Assembly (NCBI RefSeq): GCF_003261575.2
Contig: NZ_CP036175.1
Coordinates: 1,860,001 to 1,924,000 of the forward strand
Direction of reading: 5' to 3'
Source: Klebsiella huaxiensis
GTDB taxonomy: Bacteria; Pseudomonadota; Gammaproteobacteria; Enterobacterales; Enterobacteriaceae
DNA length: 64,000 bases
Positions 52,756 through 62,315 of the stretch are shown in pieces. Within the stretch, counting starts at the first letter, position 1. Each line of letters opens with the position of its first letter. Under the pieces are notes generated by a model. That model searched no databases. It was not told the DNA's origin and worked only from the letters and a program-made list of their open reading frames with translations. Both the position numbers and the translations under genes were made by a program.

Positions 52756-54498
52756 TTATTGCGGGTCGGTCGCGTTCGCAGAGTTGTCCTGCGTTTCGCC
52801 CCAGTATTTTTGCTTACTGGTCTTGCCGATACCAGGGTTCATGCTGTTGGTCGGATCGTTTTCACGATAGAAGCGTTTTAAACTTTCCGGCGCTTCATAA
52901 AGATGACCCACGTTATGCTCGGCCGGATACTGGGCGCCACGTTCCTTCAGCAGAACCAGCATTTTCTCTTTCAGTTCGTGGGCATCGACGCCTTTTTTCA
53001 CGATGTAATCCTGATGGAAAACGTGGCACATAAAGTGACCGTAGTAGAGCTTATGTACCAGCTGACTGTCTATCTCGGCGGGAAGATGCTCAAACCATTC
53101 GGTATCATTACGCCGCAGGGCGATATCCAGTGCCAGAATATCTTCCACTTCATCTGAGTGAACCGCCTGATAGCGGATCGCCGCGCCCGCTGCGGCGAAG
53201 CGGTGCAGGAAAGCCTTGCTGCCCTCTTCGGCAGTACAGACGAAGAAATCGCCCTCGGCGTTTTTGAAATATTCGCCAAGCCAGGTCTGAGCCTCTTCGA
53301 TGCCATCGCCCGCCATTTTCAGCAGAAGATGGTGTTCGTATTTATCGCGCCAGGTTTTCATCCGCTCCGGCAGATGAGCCGGGAAGACGTGCCCCAACTT
53401 TTGCATAAAGCGATCGGTGAAGTGCGGTTTAAACAGCGAAACTTTCTCCAGCATCGCATCGGTGCGGCCCTTCATGGTGAAGAAGAACGGCATTTTATCG
53501 GTGCCGAGCTTGTCGATCATCAGGAAGGTATCTTTGCCATACTGCTCGGCGATATCGTAAATATCGCGGTGCATATACTCACCCGCGACCGGCAGGTTGT
53601 TGAATTCAGCCAGAATATGGCGGCGAATTTCGGTCAGCACGTCCGGCTGGTTGGTGCCGATATAAAATACCTGCTGGCGTTTCTCTGCCGGGAAGGTGTC
53701 CAGGCGTACGGCGAATACCGCCAGCTTTCCGGCGCAGCCTGATGATTCAAACAGGCGATCCGGGTCGGCGTTGTAGCGCGCCGGGGTATCGGCATTGACG
53801 TCGCGCACGCGAGTGACGTAGTCATGATCGTGGGCGTGGCGGCCATCATGGCGCACATCCTCATCTTTAACCCGTTCATCATCTAGGCGGCTGAGGATCT
53901 GTTCCGGCGTGGTGCCAAGGTCAATACCCAGATGGTTGACCAGGCTGAGCTTGCCGTTTTCATCGATCTGGGCGTACAGCGACATCTCGGTATAGGCCGG
54001 GCCGCGCTGTACCAGCGAGCCGCCGGAGTTGTTACAGATCCCGCCGACTACCGATGCGCCAATACATGATGAGCCAATCACGGAATGCGGCTCGCGACCC
54101 AGCGGCTTCAGCGCTTTTTCCAGCGAATAAAGGGTCGTGCCGGGGTAAGCCAGCACCTGCTCGCCTTTATCCAGCAGATGCAGTTTGTCCAGACGCAGGG
54201 TGCTGATAATAACGATTTCGCGGTCATAATCATTGCCGTTCGGCGTTGAGCCTTCGGTCAGGCCGGTATTTGCCGCCTGCATCAAAATGATTTTGTCGGC
54301 GGTGACGCAAGCGCTCAGCACGCGCCACAGTTCCAGCAGCGTACCGGGAAAGACTACCGCCAGTGCCTCGCCCTGGCCGGAGCGGAAGCCTTTGCGATAG
54401 CGCTGCGTTTTTGCCGGGTCGGTCAGCAGATGGGAAGTGCCGACCAGGCGAGTCAGTTCAGCCAGAAAAGCGTTGTTATTTGTTATTGCAGATGACAT
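52756..54498 (-). CDS. dld: Quinone-dependent D-lactate dehydrogenase
   Basis: This 580-residue membrane-associated flavoenzyme oxidises D-lactate to pyruvate, feeding electrons to quinone. An FAD-binding PCMH domain lies in the first third (NTGLTEGSTPNGNDYDR, GSSCIGASVVGGICNNSGGS), with the Dld membrane-binding region after it. E. coli Dld is 571 residues. The ATG at 54498 has AAGGAG upstream; the longer frame to 54558 is rejected. Confidence 0.96.
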   Translation of the reverse strand: MSSAITNNNAFLAELTRLVGTSHLLTDPAKTQRYRKGFRSGQGEALAVVFPGTLLELWRVLSACVTADKIILMQAANTGLTEGSTPNGNDYDREIVIISTLRLDKLHLLDKGEQVLAYPGTTLYSLEKALKPLGREPHSVIGSSCIGASVVGGICNNSGGSLVQRGPAYTEMSLYAQIDENGKLSLVNHLGIDLGTTPEQILSRLDDERVKDEDVRHDGRHAHDHDYVTRVRDVNADTPARYNADPDRLFESSGCAGKLAVFAVRLDTFPAEKRQQVFYIGTNQPDVLTEIRRHILAEFNNLPVAGEYMHRDIYDIAEQYGKDTFLMIDKLGTDKMPFFFTMKGRTDAMLEKVSLFKPHFTDRFMQKLGHVFPAHLPERMKTWRDKYEHHLLLKMAGDGIEEAQTWLGEYFKNAEGDFFVCTAEEGSKAFLHRFAAAGAAIRYQAVHSDEVEDILALDIALRRNDTEWFEHLPAEIDSQLVHKLYYGHFMCHVFHQDYIVKKGVDAHELKEKMLVLLKERGAQYPAEHNVGHLYEAPESLKRFYRENDPTNSMNPGIGKTSKQKYWGETQDNSANATDPQ

Positions 54499-54692
54499 GT
54501 TCCACTCCTTGTGGTGGTACAAAATAATCAGCTTTAAGAATAGCCCTTTGTATGACAATTTGATGCATCAATGTTTCGAAAAATCAGAGAATAACGCGCG
54601 CTTTCTCCAGGTGTCTCGTTTATGTTTATGTCAGACTTGGATTTTTGCTATCTTTTCGCCGAACTGGCCGACTGGAACAATGAGGGATAAAA

Positions 54693-56990
54693 ATGAAATG
54701 GCTCTGTACTGTAGGCGCTGCCGTGAGTCTGGCGCTGCAACCCGCGCTGGCGGATGAATTGTTCGGCAATCATCCCCTGACGCCGCAGGCGCGGGATGCG
54801 TTTGTGACGGAACTGCTAACCAAAATGACGGTGGATGAAAAAATCGGTCAGCTGCGCTTAATTAGCGTTGGCCCGGATAACCCGAAAGAAGCCATCCGCG
54901 AAATGATTAAAGATGGTCAGGTCGGGGCGATTTTTAACACCGTGACCCGCCACGATATTCGCATTATGCAGGATCAGGTGATGGAACTCAGTCGCCTGAA
55001 AATCCCGCTGTTTTTCGCCTATGACGTGCTGCACGGTCAGCGTACCGTTTTCCCGATTAGCCTGGGTCTGGCCTCTTCTTTTAACCTGGACGCGGTCAAC
55101 ACCGTTGGGCGGATTTCGGCTTATGAAGCGGCTGACGACGGCCTGAATATGACCTGGGCGCCGATGGTCGATGTCTCCCGCGACCCGCGCTGGGGCCGCG
55201 CCTCGGAAGGCTTCGGGGAAGATACTTACCTGACAACCGAGATGGGCAGGGCGATGGTTGAGTCGATGCAGGGAAAAAGCCCGGCGGACAGGTACTCGGT
55301 GATGACCAGCGTTAAGCACTTTGCCGCCTACGGCGCGGTCGAGGGCGGCAAAGAGTACAACACCGTCGATATGAGCCCCCAGCGCCTGTTCAACGACTAT
55401 ATGCCGCCGTATAAAGCGGGGCTGGATGCGGGAAGCGGGGCGGTGATGGTGGCGCTTAACTCGCTCAACGGCACTCCGGCGACCTCCGATGCCTGGCTGC
55501 TGAAGGACGTGCTGCGCGACCAGTGGGGCTTTAAAGGCATCACCGTATCCGACCACGGGGCCATCAAGGAGCTTATCAAACACGGCGTGGCGTCGGACCC
55601 GGAAGACGCGGTGCGCGTGGCGCTGAAGTCCGGCATCAACATGAGTATGAGCGATGAGTACTACAGCAAATATCTGCCTGAGCTGGTGAAGTCCGGCAAG
55701 GTAACTATGGCGGAGCTGGATGACGCCGCCCGCCACGTGCTGAACGTTAAATATGATATGGGCCTGTTTAACGATCCGTACAGCCACCTGGGGCCGAAAG
55801 ATTCTGATCCAGAGGATACTAACGCCGAAAGCCGCCTGCATCGCAAAGAAGCGCGCGAAGTGGCGCGCGAAAGCCTGGTACTGCTGAAAAACCGTCTCGA
55901 CACGCTTCCGCTGAAAAAATCGGGTACTATCGCGGTGATTGGTACTCTGGCCGATAGCAAGCGCGACATGATGGGCAGTTGGTCTGCGGCGGGCGTTGCC
56001 GACCAGTCGGTAACCGTGCTGACCGGCATCCAGAATGCACTGGGCGACAAAGGCAAGGTTATCTACGCCAAAGGCGCTAACGTCACCAACGATAAAGGCA
56101 TCGTCGACTTCCTCAATCTGTATGAGAAAGCGGTGCAGGTCGACTCGCGTTCGCCGCAGGAGATGATTGATGAAGCGGTAGCAGTGGCGAAGCAGTCCGA
56201 CGTGGTGGTTGCTGTGGTGGGTGAAGCGCAGGGCATGGCCCATGAAGCCTCGAGCCGCACCGACATCACGCTGCCGCAAAGCCAGCGTGACCTGATTAGC
56301 GCCCTGAAAGCCACCGGCAAACCGCTGGTGTTGGTGCTGATGAACGGTCGTCCGCTGGCGTTGGTGAAAGAAGACCAGCAGGCTGATGCCATGCTGGAAA
56401 CCTGGTTTGCCGGTACCGAAGGCGGAAATGCGATCGCCGATGTGCTGTTCGGCGACTATAACCCGTCGGGCAAGCTGCCGATGTCCTTCCCGCGCTCGGT
56501 CGGACAGATCCCCACCTACTACAGCCATCTCAACACCGGTCGTCCTTATAATGCCGATAAGCCGAACAAGTACACCTCGCGCTATTTTGACGAGGCCAAC
56601 GGTCCGCTCTATCCGTTCGGCTACGGCCTGAGCTACACCTCCTTTAGCGTTTCCGACGTGAAAATGTCGGCGCCGACCATGCAGCGCGACGGCAGCGTGA
56701 CCGCCAGCGTGCAGGTGACCAACACCGGCAAGCGCGAAGGGGCGACGGTGATTCAGCTTTATCTGCAGGATGTCACCGCGTCCATGAGCCGTCCGGTGAA
56801 AATGCTGCGCGGCTTTAAGAAAGTGACACTCAAGCCGGGCGAGACGCAAACCGTCAGCTTCCCGATTGACGTCGACGCGCTGAAGTTCTGGAACCAGCAG
56901 ATGAAGTACGACGCCGAGCCGGGCAAATTCAACGTCTTTGTCGGCGTCGACTCCGCCCGCGTTAAGCAGAGCGAATTTGAGCTGCTGTAA
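54693..56990 (+). CDS. bglX: Periplasmic beta-glucosidase BglX
   Basis: This 765-residue GH3 enzyme has the same length as E. coli BglX. A signal peptide ends near ALADE (about 20). The GH3 N-terminal barrel includes SVKHFAAYGAVEGGKEYN and the nucleophile Asp in GITVSDHGAIKE. The C-terminal domain includes EAQGMAHEASSRTDITLP, and a fibronectin-III-like end. It cleaves beta-glucosides in the periplasm. It diverges from dld with a 194-base space. Confidence 0.96.
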   Translation: MKWLCTVGAAVSLALQPALADELFGNHPLTPQARDAFVTELLTKMTVDEKIGQLRLISVGPDNPKEAIREMIKDGQVGAIFNTVTRHDIRIMQDQVMELSRLKIPLFFAYDVLHGQRTVFPISLGLASSFNLDAVNTVGRISAYEAADDGLNMTWAPMVDVSRDPRWGRASEGFGEDTYLTTEMGRAMVESMQGKSPADRYSVMTSVKHFAAYGAVEGGKEYNTVDMSPQRLFNDYMPPYKAGLDAGSGAVMVALNSLNGTPATSDAWLLKDVLRDQWGFKGITVSDHGAIKELIKHGVASDPEDAVRVALKSGINMSMSDEYYSKYLPELVKSGKVTMAELDDAARHVLNVKYDMGLFNDPYSHLGPKDSDPEDTNAESRLHRKEAREVARESLVLLKNRLDTLPLKKSGTIAVIGTLADSKRDMMGSWSAAGVADQSVTVLTGIQNALGDKGKVIYAKGANVTNDKGIVDFLNLYEKAVQVDSRSPQEMIDEAVAVAKQSDVVVAVVGEAQGMAHEASSRTDITLPQSQRDLISALKATGKPLVLVLMNGRPLALVKEDQQADAMLETWFAGTEGGNAIADVLFGDYNPSGKLPMSFPRSVGQIPTYYSHLNTGRPYNADKPNKYTSRYFDEANGPLYPFGYGLSYTSFSVSDVKMSAPTMQRDGSVTASVQVTNTGKREGATVIQLYLQDVTASMSRPVKMLRGFKKVTLKPGETQTVSFPIDVDALKFWNQQMKYDAEPGKFNVFVGVDSARVKQSEFELL

Positions 56991-56999
56991 TTGCGATTT

Positions 57000-57099
57000 G
57001 TAGCCCGGACAGGCGCGTTAAGCGCCGCTTCCGGGGAATGTGCCGGGTTGATGCATCGGAGCTGTTTCTTCCCGGTGGCGCTGCGCTGACCGGGCTACA
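57000..57099. repeat. Inverted pair of REP units after bglX
   Basis: GTAGCCCGGACAGGCGCGTT...CCGGGG (57000-57037) and CCCGGTGGCGCTGCGCTGAC...GGGCTACAGG (57070-57101) are opposite REP units, nine bases past the bglX stop. Confidence 0.85.
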
Positions 57100-57129
57100 G
57101 GTTCACCGCCATCTGCGGACCGTTATCCT

Positions 57130-57152
57130 AAAGGCCGATTAATCGGCCTTTT
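57130..57152 (+). terminator. Intrinsic terminator after bglX
   Basis: AAAGGCCGATT and AATCGGCCTTTT form a perfect palindrome followed by further T residues, downstream of the REP pair and 83 bases before osmF. Confidence 0.88.
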
Positions 57153-57234
57153 CTTTTTTCCTCGACGCTTCAAATGAACTACGCTTTCCTCTTAAGCTCC
57201 TGTAAATGGAGCGCAAATTAATGAGGGATGCGGG

Positions 57235-58152
57235 ATGATAAAGGCAAGCAAATGGTCAGGTGCGCTGGCGCTGACGGCCCTGATAAGCCTGCCGTTGCAG
57301 GCGGCGGAGCCGGTTAAGGTTGGCTCGAAAATCGACACCGAAGGGGCGCTGCTCGGCAATATTATTTTGCAGGTGCTGGAAAAACACGGGGTAAAAACCG
57401 TGAATAAAATCCAGCTCGGTACCACGCCGGTGGTGCGCGGGGCAATCACTGCCGGTGAGCTGGATATCTATCCGGAATATACCGGCAACGGCGCATTCTT
57501 CTTCAAACTAGAGAACGATCCGGCATGGAAAAACGCGCAACAGGGCTATGAGAAAGTCAAAAAGCTGGATGCGGAAAAGAACAAACTCATCTGGTTGACC
57601 CCGGCTCCGGCCAACAACACCTGGACTATCGCCGTGCGTCAGGACCTGGCGGAGAAAAATCACCTCACCTCATTAAGCGACCTTGCCAGCTATCTGCAAA
57701 AGGGCGGCGAGTTTAAGCTGGCCGCCTCGGCGGAATTTATCGAACGTCCGGACGCGCTCCCGGCGTTTGAAAAAGCCTACGACTTTAACCTCAAGCAAAA
57801 CCAGCTGTTATCGCTGGCGGGTGGCGATACGGCGGTCACCATCAAGGCGGCGGCACAGCAAACTTCCGGCGTGAATGCGGCGATGGCCTACGGTACCGAT
57901 GGCCCGGTTGCCGCGCTGGGGCTGCAAACTCTGAGCGACCCGAAAGGCGTGCAGCCGATTTATGCTCCAGCTCCCGTCGTGCGTGAGGCCGTGTTAAAGG
58001 AATATCCGCAGATAGCCGAATGGTTACAGCCGGTATTCGCCAGCCTTGATGAAAAAACGTTGCAAAAACTGAACGCCAGCATTGCGGTAGAGGGCCTGGA
58101 TGCGAAGAAGGTCGCCGCTGACTATCTGCAACAAAAAGGGCTGCTGAAGTAG
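57235..58152 (+). CDS. osmF: Osmoprotectant-type ABC transporter binding protein OsmF (YehZ)
   Basis: This 305-residue periplasmic protein of the OpuAC family is the E. coli length. A signal peptide ends near LQAAEPV (about 23). It shows VGSKIDTEGALLGNIILQVL, GELDIYPEYTGNG and LSLAGGDTAVTIKAAAQQTSG. E. coli YehZYXW is a low-affinity glycine betaine system induced by osmotic stress under RpoS. It is first of a four-gene operon. Confidence 0.95.
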   Translation: MIKASKWSGALALTALISLPLQAAEPVKVGSKIDTEGALLGNIILQVLEKHGVKTVNKIQLGTTPVVRGAITAGELDIYPEYTGNGAFFFKLENDPAWKNAQQGYEKVKKLDAEKNKLIWLTPAPANNTWTIAVRQDLAEKNHLTSLSDLASYLQKGGEFKLAASAEFIERPDALPAFEKAYDFNLKQNQLLSLAGGDTAVTIKAAAQQTSGVNAAMAYGTDGPVAALGLQTLSDPKGVQPIYAPAPVVREAVLKEYPQIAEWLQPVFASLDEKTLQKLNASIAVEGLDAKKVAADYLQQKGLLK

Positions 58153-58165
58153 AACCCGCGTGACG

Positions 58166-59317
58166 ATGCGTTGTTATAACCGGGTTGCGTTGCTGCTGGC
58201 GCTGTTGTTGCTGCTAGTGATGGCGCTGCCGTTTATCAATTATGCCCCTAACCGGCTGTTATCCGGCGAGGGGCGCTGGCTGTGGCAGGTTTGGCCGTGG
58301 CTGGCTGGTATACAGGCTGCGGTAATGCTGCTGATTGGGCTGCTATGCTGGCGTCCTGGACGTCTTCCACTACTGCTTATTTTTCTGCTGTCGGATCTGC
58401 TGCTGCCGCTTTTGCTATTGGGCGCAGGTCAGGCGGCGGTTGAACTGGCGCGTAGCGGTTCGCCGTTGGCCCGCACCTCGCCCGGCAGCGGTCTTTGGCT
58501 GGCGCTGGCGCTCTGTCTGCTGATCGCCAGCGACGCCGTTCGCCGCCTGACGCCGCGCACGCTCTGGCGCTGGCTGCTGAATGCGCAAATCTGGCTGTTG
58601 CCTGCGCTGCTTCTGTGGTCAGGCGCGCTTGATGACCTGTCGCTGCTTAAAGAGTACTTCAACCGCCAGGATGTTTTTGACGATGCGCTGTATCAGCATC
58701 TCACGCTGCTGTTTGGCACCCTGCTGCCAGGGCTGCTGATTGGGTTGCCCATTGGCATTTGGGTCTGGCGGCATCCCCGCTGGCAATCGTCGGTTTTTGC
58801 CGTTCTCAACATGATTCAAACCGTTCCCTCGGTGGCGCTGTTCGGCCTGCTGATCGCACCGCTTGCCGGATTAGCCAGCCAGTTCCCGTGGATGGCGCAG
58901 CTTGGCGTTTCCGGTACCGGCATGACGCCTGCTTTGATTGCGCTGGTGCTGTATGCACTCTTGCCGCTGGTGCGCGGCGTGGTGACCGGATTGCAACAGG
59001 TGCCCCGCGAAGCGCTGGAAAGCGCCGTGGCGATGGGGATGAGCAGCGGTCAGCGTTTTCGCCTGGTACAATTGCCGCTGGCGCTGCCCGTATTATTGCG
59101 CAGCCTGCGGGTGGTCAGCGTGCAGACCGTCGGCATGGCGGTCGTGGCGGCGTTAATTGGCGCGGGTGGCTTCGGTGCGTTGGTTTTCCAGGGGCTGCTG
59201 AGCAGCGCGTTGGACCTGGTGCTGCTGGGGGTTATCCCGACCATCGCGCTGGCGGTGGTGGTGGATGCGCTATTCGCGCTGTGGGGCGCATTACTGAAAG
59301 GAGAGGCCCGTGATTGA
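58166..59317 (+). CDS. yehY: ABC transporter permease YehY
   Basis: This 383-residue permease has an extra N-terminal membrane region (about 1-150) and a C-terminal OpuAB-like domain with NMIQTVPSVALFGLLIAPLAG and the EAA motif region AMGMSSGQRFRLVQLPLALPV. It is close to E. coli YehY. A GTG at 58160 would add two residues. No strong ribosome site precedes either start. Confidence 0.93.
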   Translation: MRCYNRVALLLALLLLLVMALPFINYAPNRLLSGEGRWLWQVWPWLAGIQAAVMLLIGLLCWRPGRLPLLLIFLLSDLLLPLLLLGAGQAAVELARSGSPLARTSPGSGLWLALALCLLIASDAVRRLTPRTLWRWLLNAQIWLLPALLLWSGALDDLSLLKEYFNRQDVFDDALYQHLTLLFGTLLPGLLIGLPIGIWVWRHPRWQSSVFAVLNMIQTVPSVALFGLLIAPLAGLASQFPWMAQLGVSGTGMTPALIALVLYALLPLVRGVVTGLQQVPREALESAVAMGMSSGQRFRLVQLPLALPVLLRSLRVVSVQTVGMAVVAALIGAGGFGALVFQGLLSSALDLVLLGVIPTIALAVVVDALFALWGALLKGEARD

Positions 59318-60257
59318 GTTCGACGGCGTCAACAAAGCCTTTGCCGGACAGCCTGCGGTAAAAAACCTTCATCTACATCTGCGCGAAGGGGCATTTTCGG
59401 TGCTGATTGGCACTTCCGGCTCGGGCAAATCGACCACCCTGAAGATGATAAATCGGCTGGTGGAACACGATAGCGGCACGATTCGTTTCGCTGGGCAGGA
59501 CATCCGCCAGCAGCCGGTTCTCGAACTGCGCCGCCGAATGGGCTACGCCATCCAGTCCATTGGTCTGTTCCCCCACTGGACGGTAGCGCAGAATATTGCC
59601 ACCGTTCCGCAGTTGCAAAAGTGGTCCCGGCAGAAAACACAGGCGAGGGTTGATGAGCTGATGGCGCTGCTGGGGCTGGAGCCGCTGCTACGTGAGCGCT
59701 ATCCACACCAGCTTTCCGGGGGGCAGCAGCAGCGGGTTGGCGTGGCGCGCGCCCTGGCGGCCAATCCGGAAGTTTTGCTGATGGATGAACCTTTTGGCGC
59801 GCTCGACCCGGTGACGCGCGAAGCGCTACAGCAGGAGATGATTCGCATTCACCGCCTGCTGGGGCGAACGATTGTGCTGGTGACCCACGATATCGATGAG
59901 GCTCTGCGCCTGGCGGATCATCTGGTGCTGATGGACGGCGGCGAAGTGGTACAGCAGGGCGAACCTTTGCAGATGCTGCTTGAGCCGAAAAATGCGTTTG
60001 TACAGACCTTCTTTGGCCGCAGCGAACTGGGCGTGCGCCTGTTGGCGCTGCGCGGCGTTGGCGATTATCTGCGCCGCGATGAGCGCCTGGCGGGGGATGC
60101 GTTGAATGTGACAATGACCCTGCGTGAGGCGCTGTCTCAGTTTGTTGCTCATCGCCGTGAGGTGCTGCCGGTGGTTGATGAACAAGGCCAGGCCTGCGGG
60201 ACGCTGCATTTTGCCGACCTGCTGCGCGAGGAGGTCCGGCGTGAAAGTTCTGCGTGA
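59310..60257 (+). CDS. yehX: ABC transporter ATPase YehX
   Basis: This 315-residue ATPase of the OpuAA/ProV type has Walker A GTSGSGKST, Q-loop region RRRMGYAIQSIGLFPHWTV, signature LSGGQQQRVGVARAL, and Walker B VLLMDEPFGALDP. A C-terminal CBS-like tail (LPVVDEQGQACGTLHFADLL) could sense ionic strength. The GTG start at 59310 follows AAAGGAGAGG and overlaps yehY by eight bases. Confidence 0.94.
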   Translation: MIEFDGVNKAFAGQPAVKNLHLHLREGAFSVLIGTSGSGKSTTLKMINRLVEHDSGTIRFAGQDIRQQPVLELRRRMGYAIQSIGLFPHWTVAQNIATVPQLQKWSRQKTQARVDELMALLGLEPLLRERYPHQLSGGQQQRVGVARALAANPEVLLMDEPFGALDPVTREALQQEMIRIHRLLGRTIVLVTHDIDEALRLADHLVLMDGGEVVQQGEPLQMLLEPKNAFVQTFFGRSELGVRLLALRGVGDYLRRDERLAGDALNVTMTLREALSQFVAHRREVLPVVDEQGQACGTLHFADLLREEVRRESSA

Positions 60258-60978
60258 TCCGTTGCTGTGGCTAACGGGAATGTTTATCGCGCTGCTGCTG
60301 GTGTTGCCCCACAGCGCGCCGCTGTTCAGCACGCTGTTTCCCGAGCTGCCGCGTCCGGTTTATCAGCAGGAGAGTTTTGTTTCTCTCACCCTGGCGCACT
60401 TTTGGCTGGTGGCGCTCTCCAGCCTGGCGGCGACTGTCGTAGGTGTCGGGGCCGGGATTGCGGTGACGCGTCCTGCGGGGCAGGAGTTTCGCCCGTTGGT
60501 GGAGACGATTGCTGCAATGGGGCAAACATTTCCGCCGGTGGCGGTGTTGGCGATTGCGGTGCCGGTGATGGGATTCGGTTGGCAGCCTGCGCTGATTGCG
60601 CTGGCGCTATACGGCATATTGCCGGTTTTGCAGGGGACGCTGGCCGGGCTCGGGGCAGTGCCGTCCGGGGTGTTAACTATCGCCCAGGGGATGGGGATGA
60701 GCGGCTGGCAGAGGCTGATAAAAGTGGAGCTGCCGCTGGCGGCGCCGGTGATGCTGGCCGGTATTCGTACGTCGACTATTGTCAATATTGGTACGGCGAC
60801 CATCGCCTCAACGGTGGGCGCGAATACTCTCGGCACGCCGATTGTTATTGGCCTGAGTGGGTTTAATACTGCTTATGTCATTCAGGGGGCGCTGCTGGTG
60901 GCGCTGGCGGCGATTATCGTCGACCGCGGATTTGAACGGCTGAACCGGCTAATCAGCCGACACCGCCGCGAACAATAA
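60241..60978 (+). CDS. yehW: ABC transporter permease YehW
   Basis: This 245-residue permease has the OpuAB-like fold (AAMGQTFPPVAVLAIAVPVM, AQGMGMSGWQRLIKVELPLA, GTATIASTVGANTLGTPI) and matches E. coli YehW. GTG at 60241 follows AGGAGG and overlaps yehX by 17 bases; the longer frame from 60124 is unlikely. It closes the osmF operon. Its 3' end overlaps the antisense yohO gene. Confidence 0.93.
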   Translation: MKVLRDPLLWLTGMFIALLLVLPHSAPLFSTLFPELPRPVYQQESFVSLTLAHFWLVALSSLAATVVGVGAGIAVTRPAGQEFRPLVETIAAMGQTFPPVAVLAIAVPVMGFGWQPALIALALYGILPVLQGTLAGLGAVPSGVLTIAQGMGMSGWQRLIKVELPLAAPVMLAGIRTSTIVNIGTATIASTVGANTLGTPIVIGLSGFNTAYVIQGALLVALAAIIVDRGFERLNRLISRHRREQ

Positions 60979-61066
60979 ATGAATAACCGGCCAGCATCAC
61001 GCCGCCGATGCCGCTAATGGCCATAAATAAGAATAGGGTGATAACCGCAATTTTCGCTGGCTTCAT
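60953..61066 (-). CDS. yohO: Small membrane protein YohO
   Basis: A 37-residue open frame starts MKPAKIAVITLFLFMAISGI and ends AGYSFIVRGGVG, with one hydrophobic span. It closely resembles E. coli YohO (35 residues) as I recall it. AGGAGCC lies eight bases before the ATG at 61066. Its last 26 bases overlap the 3' end of yehW on the other strand. Function unknown. Confidence 0.85.
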   Translation of the reverse strand: MKPAKIAVITLFLFMAISGIGGVMLAGYSFIVRGGVG

Positions 61067-61180
61067 AATAGGCTCCTGATGTTAACGCGGAGATTATACG
61101 GTGAAGCGCAGGTGTTAATAAAACATTAATTGCTTTTTAGCTACGACATTACCTCCGGGTTTACAAGTATCTGCGAGCCA

Positions 61181-61356
61181 GTAGCCCGGACAGGCGCGTC
61201 AAGCGCCGCCTCCGGGAAATGTGCCAAACCTGATATATCTACGCTGCTTCGCCCCGGTGGCGCTGCGCTGACCGGGCTACGGGTCCGTGCCCGAACGGAA
61301 GCGCGGTCTGGGTTTAGTAGCCCGGACAAGGCGCGTCAAGCGCCGCCTCCGGGAAA
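61181..61356. repeat. Cluster of three REP units between yohO and mlrA
   Basis: Units at 61181-61218 (GTAGCCCGGACAGGCGCGTC...CTCCGGGAA), 61252-61280 (opposite orientation, CCCCGGTGGCG...CCGGGCTAC) and 61317-61356 (as the first). They fill the 298-base gap between yohO and mlrA; no other element was recognised. Confidence 0.85.
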
Positions 61357-61364
61357 ATATTCGC

Positions 61365-62105
61365 CTATGATGCCGCAGAGTTATTGAGCCAGATAACCTG
61401 GCCCTGCTGCTCCCAAAGACGCATTTGTTCTTGCTGGGAGCTGGCGGGAACATCACCACACCAGACCATCAATGTGCTGTCGGGGAAAAGCTCCGGGCGA
61501 ATCTGGGTCAACGAATGAGCGAGGATATCAACCTGCCAGCCCTGCTCGCAGGCTATCCAGCCTTCCAGCCAAAGCCGGGTAAGATCGTTAATATTCCAGC
61601 CAATCACCAGCGCATGGCTACCCGGCTGTTTGGCAGCAGATGACAGGCTTCGGGCGACATGATTGATAAGAATACCGTCAAGAATACCTCGTAGCGCCAG
61701 CAGCGTTGGTTGCGGGCTCAACAGGCGCTGGCGTAGGGGATTAATCAGGTGCTTGATCAGGATATGTGCAGATTCGCTGCGGCTGCGCTCTTTAAGCCAC
61801 AGGCGCAAACGGTGATAGCTACCATTTTGTAGAAACCCTAGCAGGATCTCCTGCTGCTCGCGCCAACCATCGGCGATCTCCTGCTCGTTATCCATCAACA
61901 GCGTTTTGACTTTTCCCACCTGCACGCCAGAGTCAATCCAGCGCTTAATCTCGCGAATGCGGTCTATCTCGAACTCATTAAATAATCGGTGCCCGCCGTC
62001 GGTACGCTGGGGTTTAAGTAATCCGTAACGCCGTTGCCAGGCGCGTAAAGTCACGGGATTGATGTCACAAAGCTGCGCGACCTCACCAATTGTATAAAGC
62101 GCCAT
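61365..62105 (-). CDS. mlrA: MerR-family regulator MlrA
   Basis: This 246-residue MerR-like activator of csgD (curli and biofilm control in E. coli) has the N-terminal helix-turn-helix ALYTIGEVAQLCDINPVTLR then AWQRRYGLLKPQRTDGGHRL, and a C-terminal cobalamin-binding-like region (VIGWNINDLTRLWLEGWIA). E. coli MlrA is 243 residues. It diverges from btsS. Confidence 0.95.
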   Translation of the reverse strand: MALYTIGEVAQLCDINPVTLRAWQRRYGLLKPQRTDGGHRLFNEFEIDRIREIKRWIDSGVQVGKVKTLLMDNEQEIADGWREQQEILLGFLQNGSYHRLRLWLKERSRSESAHILIKHLINPLRQRLLSPQPTLLALRGILDGILINHVARSLSSAAKQPGSHALVIGWNINDLTRLWLEGWIACEQGWQVDILAHSLTQIRPELFPDSTLMVWCGDVPASSQQEQMRLWEQQGQVIWLNNSAAS

Positions 62106-62315
62106 TCTCTCCTCCCGCCGCGTTCTCCTTTATTAACTGTAGAAGTTCTTTTATGAAGAGAGAAATTTTGCTTGTTTTTTGCACAATAAAGGGCGCGGAA
62201 AGCGATCAGAAGTGTGATCCTGAACATGAATTATCATTTTCTTGTATTGCTTCAAAGAAAGTTATAAGAAGGCAGTGTATGTTACGCACTTTCAAATGAA
62301 GTGTGGTCTGCGGGT

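Noticed and set aside
54858..56849. 663-residue open frame antisense to bglX
   Set aside because: It lies wholly inside a well-supported GH3 gene. The high G+C of third codon positions keeps the antisense frame open; the product is rich in His, Arg and Ala with no family pattern.
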